64,000 nt of DNA from Chaunax sp. Z400 (lineage: Eukaryota; Chordata; Actinopteri; Lophiiformes; Chaunacidae): assembly GCA_037577475.1 (NCBI GenBank), contig CM075203.1:19710091-19774090 (forward strand), in the 5' to 3' direction. The position numbers and the translations under genes are program-made. The notes beneath the pieces are model-generated. The model was not told the origin of the DNA and made no database searches. It worked only from the letters and a program-made list of their open reading frames with translations. The first letter of the stretch is position 1; the number at the start of each line of letters is the position of its first letter. Positions 45,852 to 57,882 of the stretch are shown in pieces.

Positions 45852-47974
45852 CTACACTCTGGGACGCCAGCAGCAAGAAAATGGAGTCATTATCCATTTA
45901 AAGACTCGACGAACCCTGCCGAGAAACTTTTTTGGGCGACTAGTGGAGGCCGAGACATCAGGGGCAAAACCCGGAGGTTCAGCCCCTTTTGCAGCGTCTT
46001 CATCTCCAGGGATGCAGACATCTGGATCTTGATGCAAGACATGAGGTACGTGTCCATCACGAATCCAGGGCCGACTCATGGTGGCTTGGGAGTCGTCCAG
46101 ACTGCAACAAGAATGACAATCAGTTAGTCAATCAATCAATCAAACCATCACATATGTGATGTCTACTACCAGACACACAGTCACTTACTAGGCTCTGCTG
46201 TCAGGGATCTGTCGGAGGTGCTCCATGGTAATGAACGGATGCTGCAGAGCCTCTTGGGGTGAGATTCTCTTATCCGGGTCGACATGGAGCAGCTGTTTAA
46301 GGAGGTCTACAAAGACCAACCTGTCCTCAAACTCAGCTTCCTCATCTTTGTCATAGAGCTGGATTTGAAAACAGATTGAGTTGAGTTGATCCAGTCCCTA
46401 CCTCTCAGAGACAGGTAGTTAACAAGAGCTGATTCAGTCTTAACTTTAACAACAGAGAGTACTTACATGAACCAGGTAGTCCAGAGAGCTGGGCATGTCA
46501 TTGGTGGTCTTCGGATACAGGTGATTGGCTGCTGCGTATTCCTCTGGGGTCTAAAGAGACACATGTTGAAAGAGAACCATTTTAAAAGAGCTTAAATAAA
46601 ATGATTTAATAATTTTAAACAAAGGAGAACATGGTTACTCTACCATTATCCTCCTTGATGGTCCACCAGCAGCTTCTTCCTTACAGAAGTAACGCTGGGT
46701 GTACATCCCAGCATGAAGCAGGTGGTCCTCCGGCTGACCCACAAGTTGAACAATGGCCCTCATCTGCAGACGAAGAATACAGAGTTACATTAGCTGACAT
46801 TCTGCATAAAGTCTCCACTTGTTTGTGTACATTTGTGTGAGGTAGCTGACCTACCAGCTCATACTCAGTCCCATAAGGGAAGAGGTGGTTCCCGAGGTAC
46901 AGGAAAACCAGGACGCAGCCGACTCCCCAGACATCAATGGCCTCATTGAAGGGCAGGCCAAGTAAAATCTCTGGAGCCCTGAGGAGGGAGAACAAGAGTT
47001 AAAGATGAGAAATCTGTTGGACCAAGAGAACAGCATGGATTTCTAAATGAATGACATAAACTCTCTAAGATTAAGGGATGAAGATACCTGTATGCTAATG
47101 CCTGAAAAGTCATTCCAGGACAGACAGCGGCGACTGGATAGGCATTTCCAAAGTCAATCAATTTCACCCTGAGGGGCTGGTCCTTCACATTTACAAACAT
47201 AATGTTGTCTGGCTTAATGTCGGTGTGCAGGATACCAACTACCCTGAGGGCGTCCAGAGCCACAAACAGCTGCAGGGACAAACAAGAATGGAAACATTTG
47301 AGATTCAGTTTTCCAAGTGTTAAATTTAGGATAAAGGTTCAGGTTAGATTTTCTTCATTGATGACTAGCGGATATGTAGAACAATTGATTGGCTCCAAAT
47401 TACAATAATACAGACCTGCTTTGCTATCGGCCTGATAGACTCCAGTAACAGTGGTGTAAAGTCAAAGTCTTCGAGCCAGTCGTAGAGACTCCTGTCTAGC
47501 ATCTCAAAAGCCAGACAGGTCAGTCCCTGGTCATCAAACTGCTCGAAGAACTTTAAAATGTTGGTTTGGTCCACGTCCAGGACACTGAGGGACTCCAACA
47601 TGGACGCCTGGGGAGAAAAGAGACATGACAACCATTCATAGCACCTACTCTAATGGAGAATACTACATCTAAGAACTAAATTAATCCAACAGAGTACAAA
47701 AACCTACCTCTGCCTGTGTGGAAAGTTTGTCCTTCACAAACTTAATAGCCACATCCGCTTCTGTTGCCAGATTTCTGCACCTGGCCACTTTCCCAAAGGA
47801 GCCTTCACCCATGATCTCCAGTACCATGTAGTCAGAGGAGGAACTGGAGACAGTTAGACCTGCTTCAATCTTAGGAGGTGGTCGTGGAACTGTGAGGAAA
47901 GACGTAACCATGGAGATAAAAGATGTAGAATCTGTGTATTCAATCTGTGAGGCTGATCGAATCAACATAACGGC

Positions 47975-48007
<33 letters not shown>

Positions 48008-48200
48008 GCAACAGCGAAAACACACACACACACACACACACACAGCAACAGCGAAAACACACACACACAAACACACACACACAGCAACAGCGAAAACACA
48101 CACACACACACACACACACAGCAACAGCGAAAACACACACACACACACACACACAGCAACAGCGAAAACACACACACACACACACACACACAGCAACAGC

Positions 48201-48233
<33 letters not shown>

Positions 48234-48582
48234 GCAACAGCGAAAACACACACACACACACAGCAACAGCGAAAACACACACACACACACAGCAACAGCG
48301 AAAACACACACACACACACAGCAACAGCGAAAACACACACACACACACAGCAACAGCGAAAACACACACACACACACAGCAACAGCGAAAACACACACAC
48401 ACACACAGCAACAGCGAAAACACACACACACACACACACACACAGCAACAGCGAAAACACACACACACACACACACACACAGCAACAGCGAAAACACACA
48501 CACACACACACAGCAACAGCGAAAACACACACACACACACACAGCAACAGCGAAAACACACACACACACACACAGCAACAGC

Positions 48583-48613
<31 letters not shown>

Positions 48614-49144
48614 GCAACAACACACACACACACACACACACACAGCAACAGCGAAAACACACACACACACACACACACACAGCAACAGCGAAAACACACA
48701 CACACACACACACAGCAACAGCGAAAACACACACACACACACAGCAACAGCGAAAACACACACACACACACACACAGCAACAGCGAAAACACACACACAC
48801 ACACAGCAACAGCGAAAACACACACACACACACAGCAACAGCGAAAACACACACACACACACAGCAACAGCGAAAACACACACACACACACAGCAACAGC
48901 GAAAACACACACACACACACAGCAACAGCGAAAACACACACACACACACACAGCAACAGCGAAAACACACACACACACACAGCAACAGCGAAAACACACA
49001 CACACACACACAGCAACAGCGAAAACACACACACACACACAGCAACAGCGAAAACACACACACACACACAGCAACAGCGAAAACACACACACACACACAG
49101 CAACAGCGAAAACACACACACACACACACACACACAGCAACAGC

Positions 49145-49175
<31 letters not shown>

Positions 49176-51103
49176 GCAACAGCGAAAACACACACACACA
49201 CACACACACACAGCAACAGCGAAAACACACACACACACACACACACAGCAACAGCGAAAACACACACACACACACACACACAGCAACAGCGAAAACACAC
49301 ACACACACACACACACACAGCAACAGCGAAAACACACACACACACACACACACAGCAACAGCGAAAACACACACACACACACACACAGCAACAGCGAAAA
49401 CACACACACACACACACACACAGCAACAGCGAAAACACACACACACACACACACAGCAACAGCGAAAACACACACACACACACACACACACAGCAACAGC
49501 GAAAACACACACACACACACACACACAGCAACAGCGAAAACACACACACACAGCAACAGCGAAAACACACACACACACACAGCAACAGCGAAAACACACA
49601 CACACACACAGCAACAGCGAAAACACACACACACACACAGCAACAGCGAAAACACACACACACACACACAGCAACAGCGAACACACACACACACACACAG
49701 CAACAGCGAAAACACACTCACACACACACAGCAACAGCGAAAACACACTCACACACACACAGCAACAGCGAAAACACACACACACACACAGCAACAGCGA
49801 ACACACACACACACACACACAGCAACAGCGAAAACACACTCACACACACAGCAACAGCGAAAACACACTCACACACACACAGCAACAGCGAAAACACACT
49901 CACACACACAGCAACAGCGAAAACACACACACACACACAGCGAAAACACACACACACACAGCGAAAACACACACACACACAGCGAAAACACACACACACA
50001 CAGCGAAAACACACACACACACACAGCAAAAACACACACACACACAGCGAAAACACACACACACACAGCGAAAACACACACACACACAGCGAAAACACAC
50101 ACACACACACAGCGAAAACACACACACGCGCACACACACCGCAACCGCGAAAACACACACACACACGCGCACACACACCGCAACCGCGAAAACACACACA
50201 CACACGCGCACACACACCGCAACCGCGAAAACACACACACACACGCGCACACACACCGCAACCGCGAAAACACACACGCGCACACACACCGCAACCGCGA
50301 AAACACACACACGCGCACATACACCGCAACCGCGAAAACACACACACACACACACACCGCAACCGCGAAAACACGCGCACACACCACAACCGCGAAAACC
50401 CGCGCGCACACACCACAACCGCGAAAACCCGCGCACACACACCACAACCGCGAAAACACACACACACACCACAACCGCGAAAACACACACGCACACCACA
50501 ACCGCGAAAACACACACGCACACCACAACCGCGAAAACACACACACACACCACAACCGCGAAAACACACACACACACCACAACCGCGAAAACACGCGCAC
50601 ACACACCACAACCGTGAAAACACGCGCACACACCACAACCGCGAAAACACACACACACACCACAACCGCGAAAACACACACGCACACACACCACAACCGC
50701 GAAAACACACACGCACACACACCACAACCGTGAAAACACGCGCACACACACCACAACCGTGAAAACACACACACACACACCATGAGCAAAAATAAGACCA
50801 TAAACAAACAGCTGAACCGTGAACAAAGCACACCTTAAAACACATCTGAACCGTGAACAAACACACTTGTTCTCAACCATGTTTACATAAATTATACCTT
50901 CTTGACACAGAGCTGCTCTGTCCTGGGTTACATTTTTACAGTTTAGGTACAGGTTCAGTGCGTTGTATAGTATATGTATTTAGCATCATGTACAGTTTAG
51001 TGTGTTTAGTCTTACCTGGTGATGACATCTTTGAAAGGGAAATCTGCTCAGCTGAGGTGTCGGTGTCGAAAGACAAATCTGATGGTTGCAGTGAATTCGT
51101 CAT
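45852..51103 (-). CDS. HIPK-like serine/threonine protein kinase, 463 aa
   Basis: Nine coding exons join in phase to one intact frame: 51016-51103, 47708-47889, 47416-47607, 47088-47269, 46855-46978, 46644-46763, 46467-46550, 46189-46358, 45852-46101 (stop 45852-45854). The kinase domain spans about residues 50-360: GEGSFGKV loop, VAIK lysine (~79), helix-C Glu (~95), HTDIKPDN catalytic loop (~169), DFG (193-195), APE (216-218). NEAIDVW, LLHVDPDKRISPQEALQHPF and the overall pattern match the DYRK/HIPK group. The activation loop reads TFQALAYRAPE, lacking the tyrosine usual in HIPK (STYLQSRYYRAPE). The tail ends basic and cysteine-rich (KKFLGRVRRVFKW...SCCWRPRV). It lacks the long C-terminal regions of HIPK1-3, so I call it one of the short HIPK-like kinases that fish carry in number. 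Confidence 0.9.
47979..50790. repeat. 2.8-kb composite (CA)n minisatellite in kinase intron 1
   Basis: (CA)n blocks of variable length are punctuated by short linkers. The linkers change in order along the array: GCAACAGCGAAAA (47,979-49,940, about sixty units), GCGAAAA (49,940-50,120), a (CA)nCGCGCACACACACCGCAACCGCGAAAA-type unit (50,120-50,350), and ACACCACAACCGCGAAAA (50,350-50,790). Minor linker variants (AAACACACTC) cluster at 49,705-49,915. Almost the whole first intron (47,890-51,015) is this array. It has no stop codons in several frames, which creates very long artefactual frames. Confidence 0.97.
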
Positions 51104-51281
51104 AATCTTTAAAGATGAAATATTCTCAGTTGAGATGAAACTTCTGTTGAAGATAAAACTTCAAGGATGAATCTTCCAAAACTTTGAATAGTTTGCTCTC
51201 CGCAAGATAAGACTCGTCTCAAATGTTTGTTACTTTCTCAGCGACAACTGAAAAAGAACCACGATAGACAGCTAACATCGA

Positions 51282-51329
51282 CTTTTATACCTGTTTGAAC
51301 GACAACAACTCTACACCTGCTCTGATTGG
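51282..51329 (-). promoter_or_regulatory. TATA and CCAAT boxes of the HIPK-like kinase
   Basis: On the minus strand TATAAAAG lies at 51282-51289 and CCAAT at 51325-51329. The spacing of about 40 bp between them and the ~180 bp from TATA to the ATG (51103) fit a conventional promoter with a 5' untranslated region of roughly 150 nt. Transcript evidence is lacking. Confidence 0.5.
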
Positions 51330-51700
51330 TTAGAGGTCTTTCGTCCTGCGCAGCGATAGAGTGAGGTGGCCGAGAAATTGCCAGAACGTTTTAGCTGCTA
51401 ATATGTGTGACTTTTGTCATTGTCTTGTTAAATATTTAATTAATTGTTATAAAATGCAAAACAAAATGCAGGGACAACTGTAGTAAAGCTCAGAGCAGCT
51501 AAATGAATTAGAAATGTGCTATAAGGTGTCATTAGTGAGAATTACCCACTCGGTTTAGCATGCTAACACGCAGTTGTTCTTATGTCCAGTATTCTTTGAT
51601 ATGATAGCTGGTTAGCTGTGTATCGCTACTATTGTTGTGGTTCAGATTTTGACTCCAGCCATTATACCTTATGTTGTTACCTTCCTTGTAATTAAGTGAA

Positions 51701-52155
51701 TGTTAGGATCTGCGTCTGTTTTTGTATGTCTCCACGTGGTTCTTTGTTTACATCGCTGTCGGGCCGGCGTGGATACCTGGTTTCTCCCTCACTCCACCAC
51801 AGCTGTTCATCATCATCATCCAGCTCATCTTCAACCAATCTTCAATCAGTGGCAGAATAAGACACCGGCTCTCCTCACAAGACTTCGCCAGCGTGGTAAC
51901 TATGACTCTTCGGCCAAATCTGCTAAGTGATTCCTGTTTTTTTAAACCAGTTTTTTGAATCCACCTCTCCTTTGTCTGTAGGATCAGACACACCTGCCTT
52001 CCTGCTCCTCCTGCCCAGCCCGATCATTCCCTGTGAAGTTCTGGAGTTAATTTTCCTGTGGAGACTTTTTGTGTTTAATTAAACAGTTCATATCCTTTTT
52101 CCTGGCCTCCTCTCTGTGTCCGCTATTTTGGGTTCAGCAGGTCTAGTTTGTAACA
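51701..52155 (+). mobile_element. LTR (Ty3/gypsy-like), single copy
   Basis: The stretch begins TGTTAGGATC and ends TTTGTAACA, giving TGTTA...TAACA ends. It includes a TTTGGGTTCAGCAGG word near the 3' end, as in fish gypsy-type LTRs. It is followed by GAAGGACCGTTCCTCC, which resembles the leader just inside such elements. No second LTR or coding region is seen, so it is a solo LTR or truncated 5' end. The open frames inside it are not genes. Confidence 0.5.
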
Positions 52156-53162
52156 GAAGGACCGTTCCTCCAGGTAGGCAGTCAGTCATAGTGGAGCTGC
52201 CGATCCACTCACCTCTGCAGAGGTCATATCTGCGGTCCCCAAAGCCCAGAGGCCTCTGAAGGAACATCAATCACTGCAGACCTTGGACACACTCTAACGC
52301 TATGGCTCTATAGAACTATAATGTGCTATAAGGACAAGCGTGGCCACCACTTTCTTGGGTAAACACTGTGTTCTTTTACCATGTCAGATACACCGTTTCA
52401 CAAGGATATCTTACATGATTGAGGTGAATGTTGCCTTTATGCTTAAAGGCATTTGTAACACGTGCAATTCAGGGGCTACTTTTGGCTTGTTATCAGTAAA
52501 GAGAAAATGTCATAGCGTTTGATATGGAGAGCAAGGTTATTTCTGATGTCCTCATCAGTCACACTAACCTCTCTGAACCCTTCACACCCTGTGGAACATA
52601 TTTAAAGCACAAGGACAAGAGGGCTGATCATGCTTTCAGTGCACAGTGCTACTACGTCAAATATGGACAAATGCAAAGATCAGACCAGTTCGCTTGTTAA
52701 AGGAATGGTTCGATATTTAGGAAATGTGCTTATTGGCTTTCGACAGATGTCTGAGACAAAAGGATAACCTTGTCATGAAGCTAACAGCTAGCCTGAACCC
52801 ATCAGCACCTCTAAAGATGAATAATTAATTTATTAGATTTCGATCGTTTCATCTCAGGTACTATAATTTATTCTCACCCATCAGCTGGGGTAAGTGACTG
52901 CTGTTAGTCAGTGGAGATGATGAATAAATGTGCCGAGCTAATATATAGACTGTTGTTTGTCACAACATCCCATGTAACTCACTCCAAATCCTCTAAATTA
53001 TTATTTTTACCCCTTTGTTTTAGTCTTATTTTGTGATTTTACCTTTGGGATGTGATGACTTTTTATTATGTTTTTCTTATTACCTTTTACTATCTTATTT
53101 TTTATCTATTTGTTATATTGATTTACTTTTATTTCATCATCATATTAATTCTCTCTTTATTT
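52156..53162. other. non-coding, nothing recognised
   Basis: The first ~110 bp may be internal sequence of the LTR element. The rest has no supported feature. Confidence 0.45.
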
Positions 53163-53921
53163 ATTGCCCATCCCACAGATGCTCTATTGGGTTGAGATCT
53201 GGTGAATATGCTGGCCAAGGAAGGACAGCGACATTGTTCTGGTCCAGGCTACTCCTGACAGACATGAGCCACATGTGGTCTGGCATTGTCATGCATGATG
53301 GTGATGCCTGATTGCTGTATCCTGGGGATGGACCTGGGACTGTATCTCGGTAGCGGATAGCTGTCAGTGTACCAAGGATGTGGACAAGGTCTGACCACCA
53401 TCCATTAGCAATGGCTCCCCACATCATGACACCAACACCAAAACGGTCCACTTCCTGGATGTATGCTGCAGGATAGCGTTCCCCACGACGACGATACACA
53501 CACCTATGACCATCAGCTCTGTGCAAGTTAAATCTGGACTTGTCACTAAATGTGATCTGCCTCCACTGTGCAATGTGCCATAACATCTGTAACATCTGTG
53601 CTACATGTGTCTGCAGAGTTCAGACCATCAGCATCAACAGCATCCCAACTGTCTGGTCATGTAAGTTTTGCGGACGCCGTGGCATCATCAGTTGTTTAAG
53701 TGGGACATTGATTAGATTCGGGATTTTATTGCCTTGGCCAGGTGTTTTCAATCATGTAGAAAAAAATCTCACCAATATCGTTTACTCTGAAATGCACCAA
53801 TGACTGTTATTTCTATGTTATGACTAAATGATGGTTATTCATGATTTAACATGTTTTGGTTGTGGGTACTTAAAACGGTAATTTCAGTGCATCACATGCT
53901 TGTTTGTTTCAGTAGATTAGG
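53163..53921 (-). mobile_element. Tc1/mariner transposon remnant (copy 2, - strand)
   Basis: Same family as 11,782-12,545 in opposite orientation, ending at the shared terminus (CCTAATCTACTGAAACAAAC on the minus strand). The transposase reads FSDKSRFNLHRADGHRCVYR, then RRGERYPAAYIQEVDRFGVG, MMWGAIANG and DLNPIEHLWDGQ. It is better preserved than copy 1 but frame-shifted in the middle. It stops just after the DLNPIEHLWD block, close to where copy 1 also ends. Confidence 0.85.
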
Positions 53922-56818
53922 ACAGGAAGGAAGGAAGGAAATACTGTGTTCTTAAAAATATGCGTTTTTAAAGTTGGTTAGTATATTATTCCATGTAGGT
54001 ATTTTGCTCATTTTGATGTAACATTGATGACCTTTTAATAAAACGAGGAGAGTAGGGGCAAATCATTGGGCTGCATGATTATTTAAAACTTGTCATAGTA
54101 AACAGGAAACCAGAGATGATAAGTGTCCTGGCCAAGATTTTATGAGTTTTCTTTGTGCCTTCCAGCAGAGTATCAGCAGTACAGTTACTTATGAATGCAG
54201 AGCCTGGTCAGAGCTGCACAGATGAGTTTGGCTCAGAAGCAAAAGGCATCCTCTAGCGATAACAGCAAATACTCTTATAATGTATTTCTTTAATATAAAA
54301 CATTGCCCATCCTTACACACAAATAAGCAGTGTGAAGTCTTATGAATCCAAACTCGGTGGCAATGAGAAGAGCAGTGTTTAGCTGATACACAACTAAAAT
54401 GAATTAAAAATAAGAACACATGAAGCATGAATACATTTACTGTTCTGTACAGTCGGCAGTCAGATGAATTTCTAGTTGTTCTGAAATATTTATAATTCAT
54501 GTATTTCATTATAGTGTGTGTCCATTTGTATGACCTTCAACTTGTGTAATGTATTCAGTATTTTAAATGCACAAAAAAGCCATGTATTTCTTGAATACTG
54601 AACAAATAAACAGTGCATAAACAATACATGTAGAGAAAATTATTATAATGTAGAAATAGTAGTATTTATTGATTGCATTTTGAAATATTACAGCTGATAA
54701 ATCATGGTGATTTTGTCCTGGAAATACAGAAGCAGCATGTCATCAGAATCCACTGAGGAAGACCTTCACTCTCCTCTTCTCCTCTACATCACTGTCCTGA
54801 ACCACGGACACGTCTCTCAGACGTCTCACTTTCCTCCTGCTGCAGTACTTTATAACTCAGGATCCAAGGAAAAAATCACGCTGCTCTCCAGTCTGACCAA
54901 GGATGTGTCCTTAGTCACATCATTTCCAACAGTGGTCATCTCCTCATCCACAGAGCCGCCTGCAGAAGCCGCCTCCTCCTCCAGAGGAACCTCTCACTGC
55001 TCCTCTTCAATGCTGCTGTTCTTTGACCAGCTCTTGCAGGAGTTCTTGTTCCATCTGATGGAGACAGAGGTGGTCAGTTTTTGTCAACAGCAGGCTCAAA
55101 GAACATAATGTAGCTGATGGTTGACTAATATAACACAATCTGTGCTGATAACATTTAAATATCACTCCGAAGATCCTCAGTATTTTTATTCACCACTTCA
55201 GGTGCTATCGTCTCAATTATATCCTGAAACCTGTAAAAAATATGTTGGAACCTCTATAATTTTTAAGCCATTATAAAAAAAAATGAAAAAGCACCTGGTA
55301 TCTGGTTCTACTTTTTTTGCACCACTGATTGGTCAGAGTGAATCCTGTCTGCGTTATAGCGTCATCATTTTCCCAGCACACAAGGAATATCCTTTAGCTC
55401 TTCTCCTTGGCCTGCCTCTCGTCCGTCATCACTTTCTCTCCTCCACTCCCCCCCCCCAGAGTTACCAGATGACGGCAATTTCACAACCGTTGACTTATTT
55501 ACATTTTCTGCAATCATGGGAATGTATGAATATTTACGATGCTGGTCTCTCGCTGTGGGGCATCTGCCTATACAGCCTGCTTGTTTCCACTGAATTCTGT
55601 GCATTCACAGTTGGATTCTGTGTGTTTTGTCCGCATTTGTTATGTCAGCAACAGAGAAGATGTAGTATTTGTGTCTTTATGTGGTGCTGTACCTTTCCTC
55701 CTCTCCGTGAAGACATGAGGGTGAACAAGAGTACGGGGGGAAGACCAGATGAAAGGAGCTGATCAATATTTAATGAGAGCTAAAACCTCATTGCACACAC
55801 ATGTTATCTTTTCTCTCTGAACACTGTTCATAAATAGATAATTCCAGGAGAATGACGCGTGTTCACTGAATGAAATACAGTATGCAAGAGGCAGTACGTC
55901 TGCCCAGTGGATGTAGCCGTTGGTGTGGGTGTGTGTGAGTCTGTTGACGGAGTTGTTCACCAATATATAAAGCTAGTGATACCAATACCGATACCAGTAC
56001 AATTAACCTCTAGTTGAGCAGGTAGGCAGAGGAGGAGCCACGTGAGAAGTGTGGAAATATTATAATGTAAGCTGACATAACAAAAGTAAAGTAGACTGCA
56101 TGGTATTTCTGCTGAACTGTAGGGAGTAGATGTGAAAATAGCTTAATTTAATACAAACAATTTGATTAAAGACCTGAGGAACCTGTACTGGGCAGAGGTC
56201 ACAAAGCTTTGACACACTCTGTGGCCCTGTTCTTACAAATTAAAAAAGGCAGAACAAATTCATCAGTGTCAGTCGAATAAGGTCGTATTTCATGCCGACA
56301 CCCACAATCACAATGTATAAATAACAGGTGAACCGTATCACCTGACATGTATGCTTTGTTCAGGCATGCTTGAAAAGCACCAGGATGAGGGTTCATATAT
56401 CCTCTGTAGTGCCACTATGCACCACTTACACGAGAGGAGATTCAGAATATATGGTAATTTGTGCAAAAAAAGTTGTTTTTTTCTTATGTATTTCTGTTGA
56501 AATATTTATAATTATCTGCACATCCAACAGAAATGATGCTAAATGTTAATAAAATGATTATATCTGTTTGTATTGACTAGCAGAGACAGCCGAGTCAGAT
56601 CCATTTGATTCTAATTGTATTACATTTAGGTAGATTTGAGCTGTTTATGAGTGTGATTTATTGACAGTCAATCGTTTCATCTCCCCCCTGTTAGACTGCT
56701 TAATATGGGTTAAAACCATGTGTGTGTGTTTTTGTGCTGTGTGTGTGCCTGACTGTGCAAATGAAGATGACATATAAAACAGTAGTGATATTTATTTATT
56801 TGATACACTGGCTGAGAG

Positions 56819-56820
<2 letters not shown>
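53922..56820. other. non-coding, no supported gene
   Basis: A GC-richer patch at 54,704-55,110 carries a 134-codon frame on the plus strand and an exon-like frame on the minus strand; neither is recognised. The remainder is unremarkable. Confidence 0.45.

Positions 56821-56865
<45 letters not shown>
56821..56865. repeat. (CA)n microsatellite
   Basis: About 45 bp of CA dinucleotides. Confidence 0.96.
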
Positions 56866-56869
<4 letters not shown>

Positions 56870-57546
56870 TATGCCGAGGGCTGCATGATTTAAAACTCAG
56901 TAAATAACTCAGGCTTAACAGAAGTTGACTAAGGTTAACAGCTTGACCCCCATCCAGCAGTCGTCTGTCCCTAACATGCAGCAGATTGACAGGGGTCACA
57001 ACCATACCGCATCTCTTACCCTTTATTACCCCTTTATGCACCAGAGAACACCCGCCCCCTCCTCCACTCCCCCTGCCATCCCACCCGCCTGGGCGACACT
57101 CTGACTTACCACAGCGGCGTGACACCTGTATATTAAACAGCGCCTGCTTAGTCATTTTGTTTTCGTTACACCACATGTGACCTGACGGGCTGTTTTCATT
57201 CTGGAACTTCAATTAAGGCCCAGACTGACGACAACACACTTATTCTGTAGCCGTCTGTGGAGTCGCCACTCTGGAGGGATAATGGCAATAACACAAACAA
57301 CATTGAGCAATGTTGTGCTCTCCTGATGACACTACTCCATGAAGCAGTGGGTTACTAATGGAAAACTTTCTTAGACCAATGAAGGAGTCAGAAGATATTA
57401 TCAAAGTAAATTTGGATTTTAATTTTAGAATAAATTAATGGCACCACAAGCGATTTGTTATTCTATCACCAGGTTTGTCGTCTTTATTATGTTCTTAATA
57501 ACAGGAAGCTGGTGTCAAAGTAGTTATTTACTAAATCAGGTTGTAC

Positions 57547-57874
57547 CATGGGTGGATCCAGGGGTGGGGCCAGAGGAGCACTGGCCACAGCTGAAAAAAA
57601 AAGTTTATTATCTATTATGTTTTTTCAGTAGGAAAATTAAGAATTTTTATTTCCTAAGCTTTTTTGATCTTTTTTGATCCTAAACTTTATACCTAATTAT
57701 GTGAGTCTTTTCCCAAAGCTATGGGGTTTATGGCAAACAAGGAATGAAATGTATATAGATCTTACTGAATAAGAAAATGTGAATGGATGTTGGACATATA
57801 CTTGGCCCCTCTGTGTAAAATGTGGCCCCTTTGTGACCCCTGAGCTGGAGAAAAAAATCCTAGATCTGCCTCTG
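57547..57874. mobile_element. short non-autonomous hAT-like element
   Basis: The ends CATGGGTGGATCCAGGGG and, reversed, CAGAGGCAGATCTAGG are related inverted termini of a type common in fish hAT elements. Flanking 8-mers GGTTGTAC (57539-57546) and GGTTACAC (57875-57882) match at six of eight positions, as an aged target duplication. There is no coding capacity in the 328 bp. Confidence 0.55.
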
Positions 57875-57882
57875 GGTTACAC

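Noticed and set aside
47892..50762. 956-codon plus-strand frame of His-Thr repeats, and 600-680-codon minus-strand frames
   Set aside because: Produced by a stop-free CA minisatellite in a kinase intron; no conserved segment or start context.
47979..50790. CRISPR-like regular spacing of short repeats
   Set aside because: The 'spacers' are only (CA)n of varying length; eukaryotic minisatellite.
51700..51958. 76-78-codon frames
   Set aside because: Inside the LTR; no conserved content.
55283..55762. 159-codon plus-strand frame
   Set aside because: No recognisable domain, ordinary composition, no flanking exon signals.
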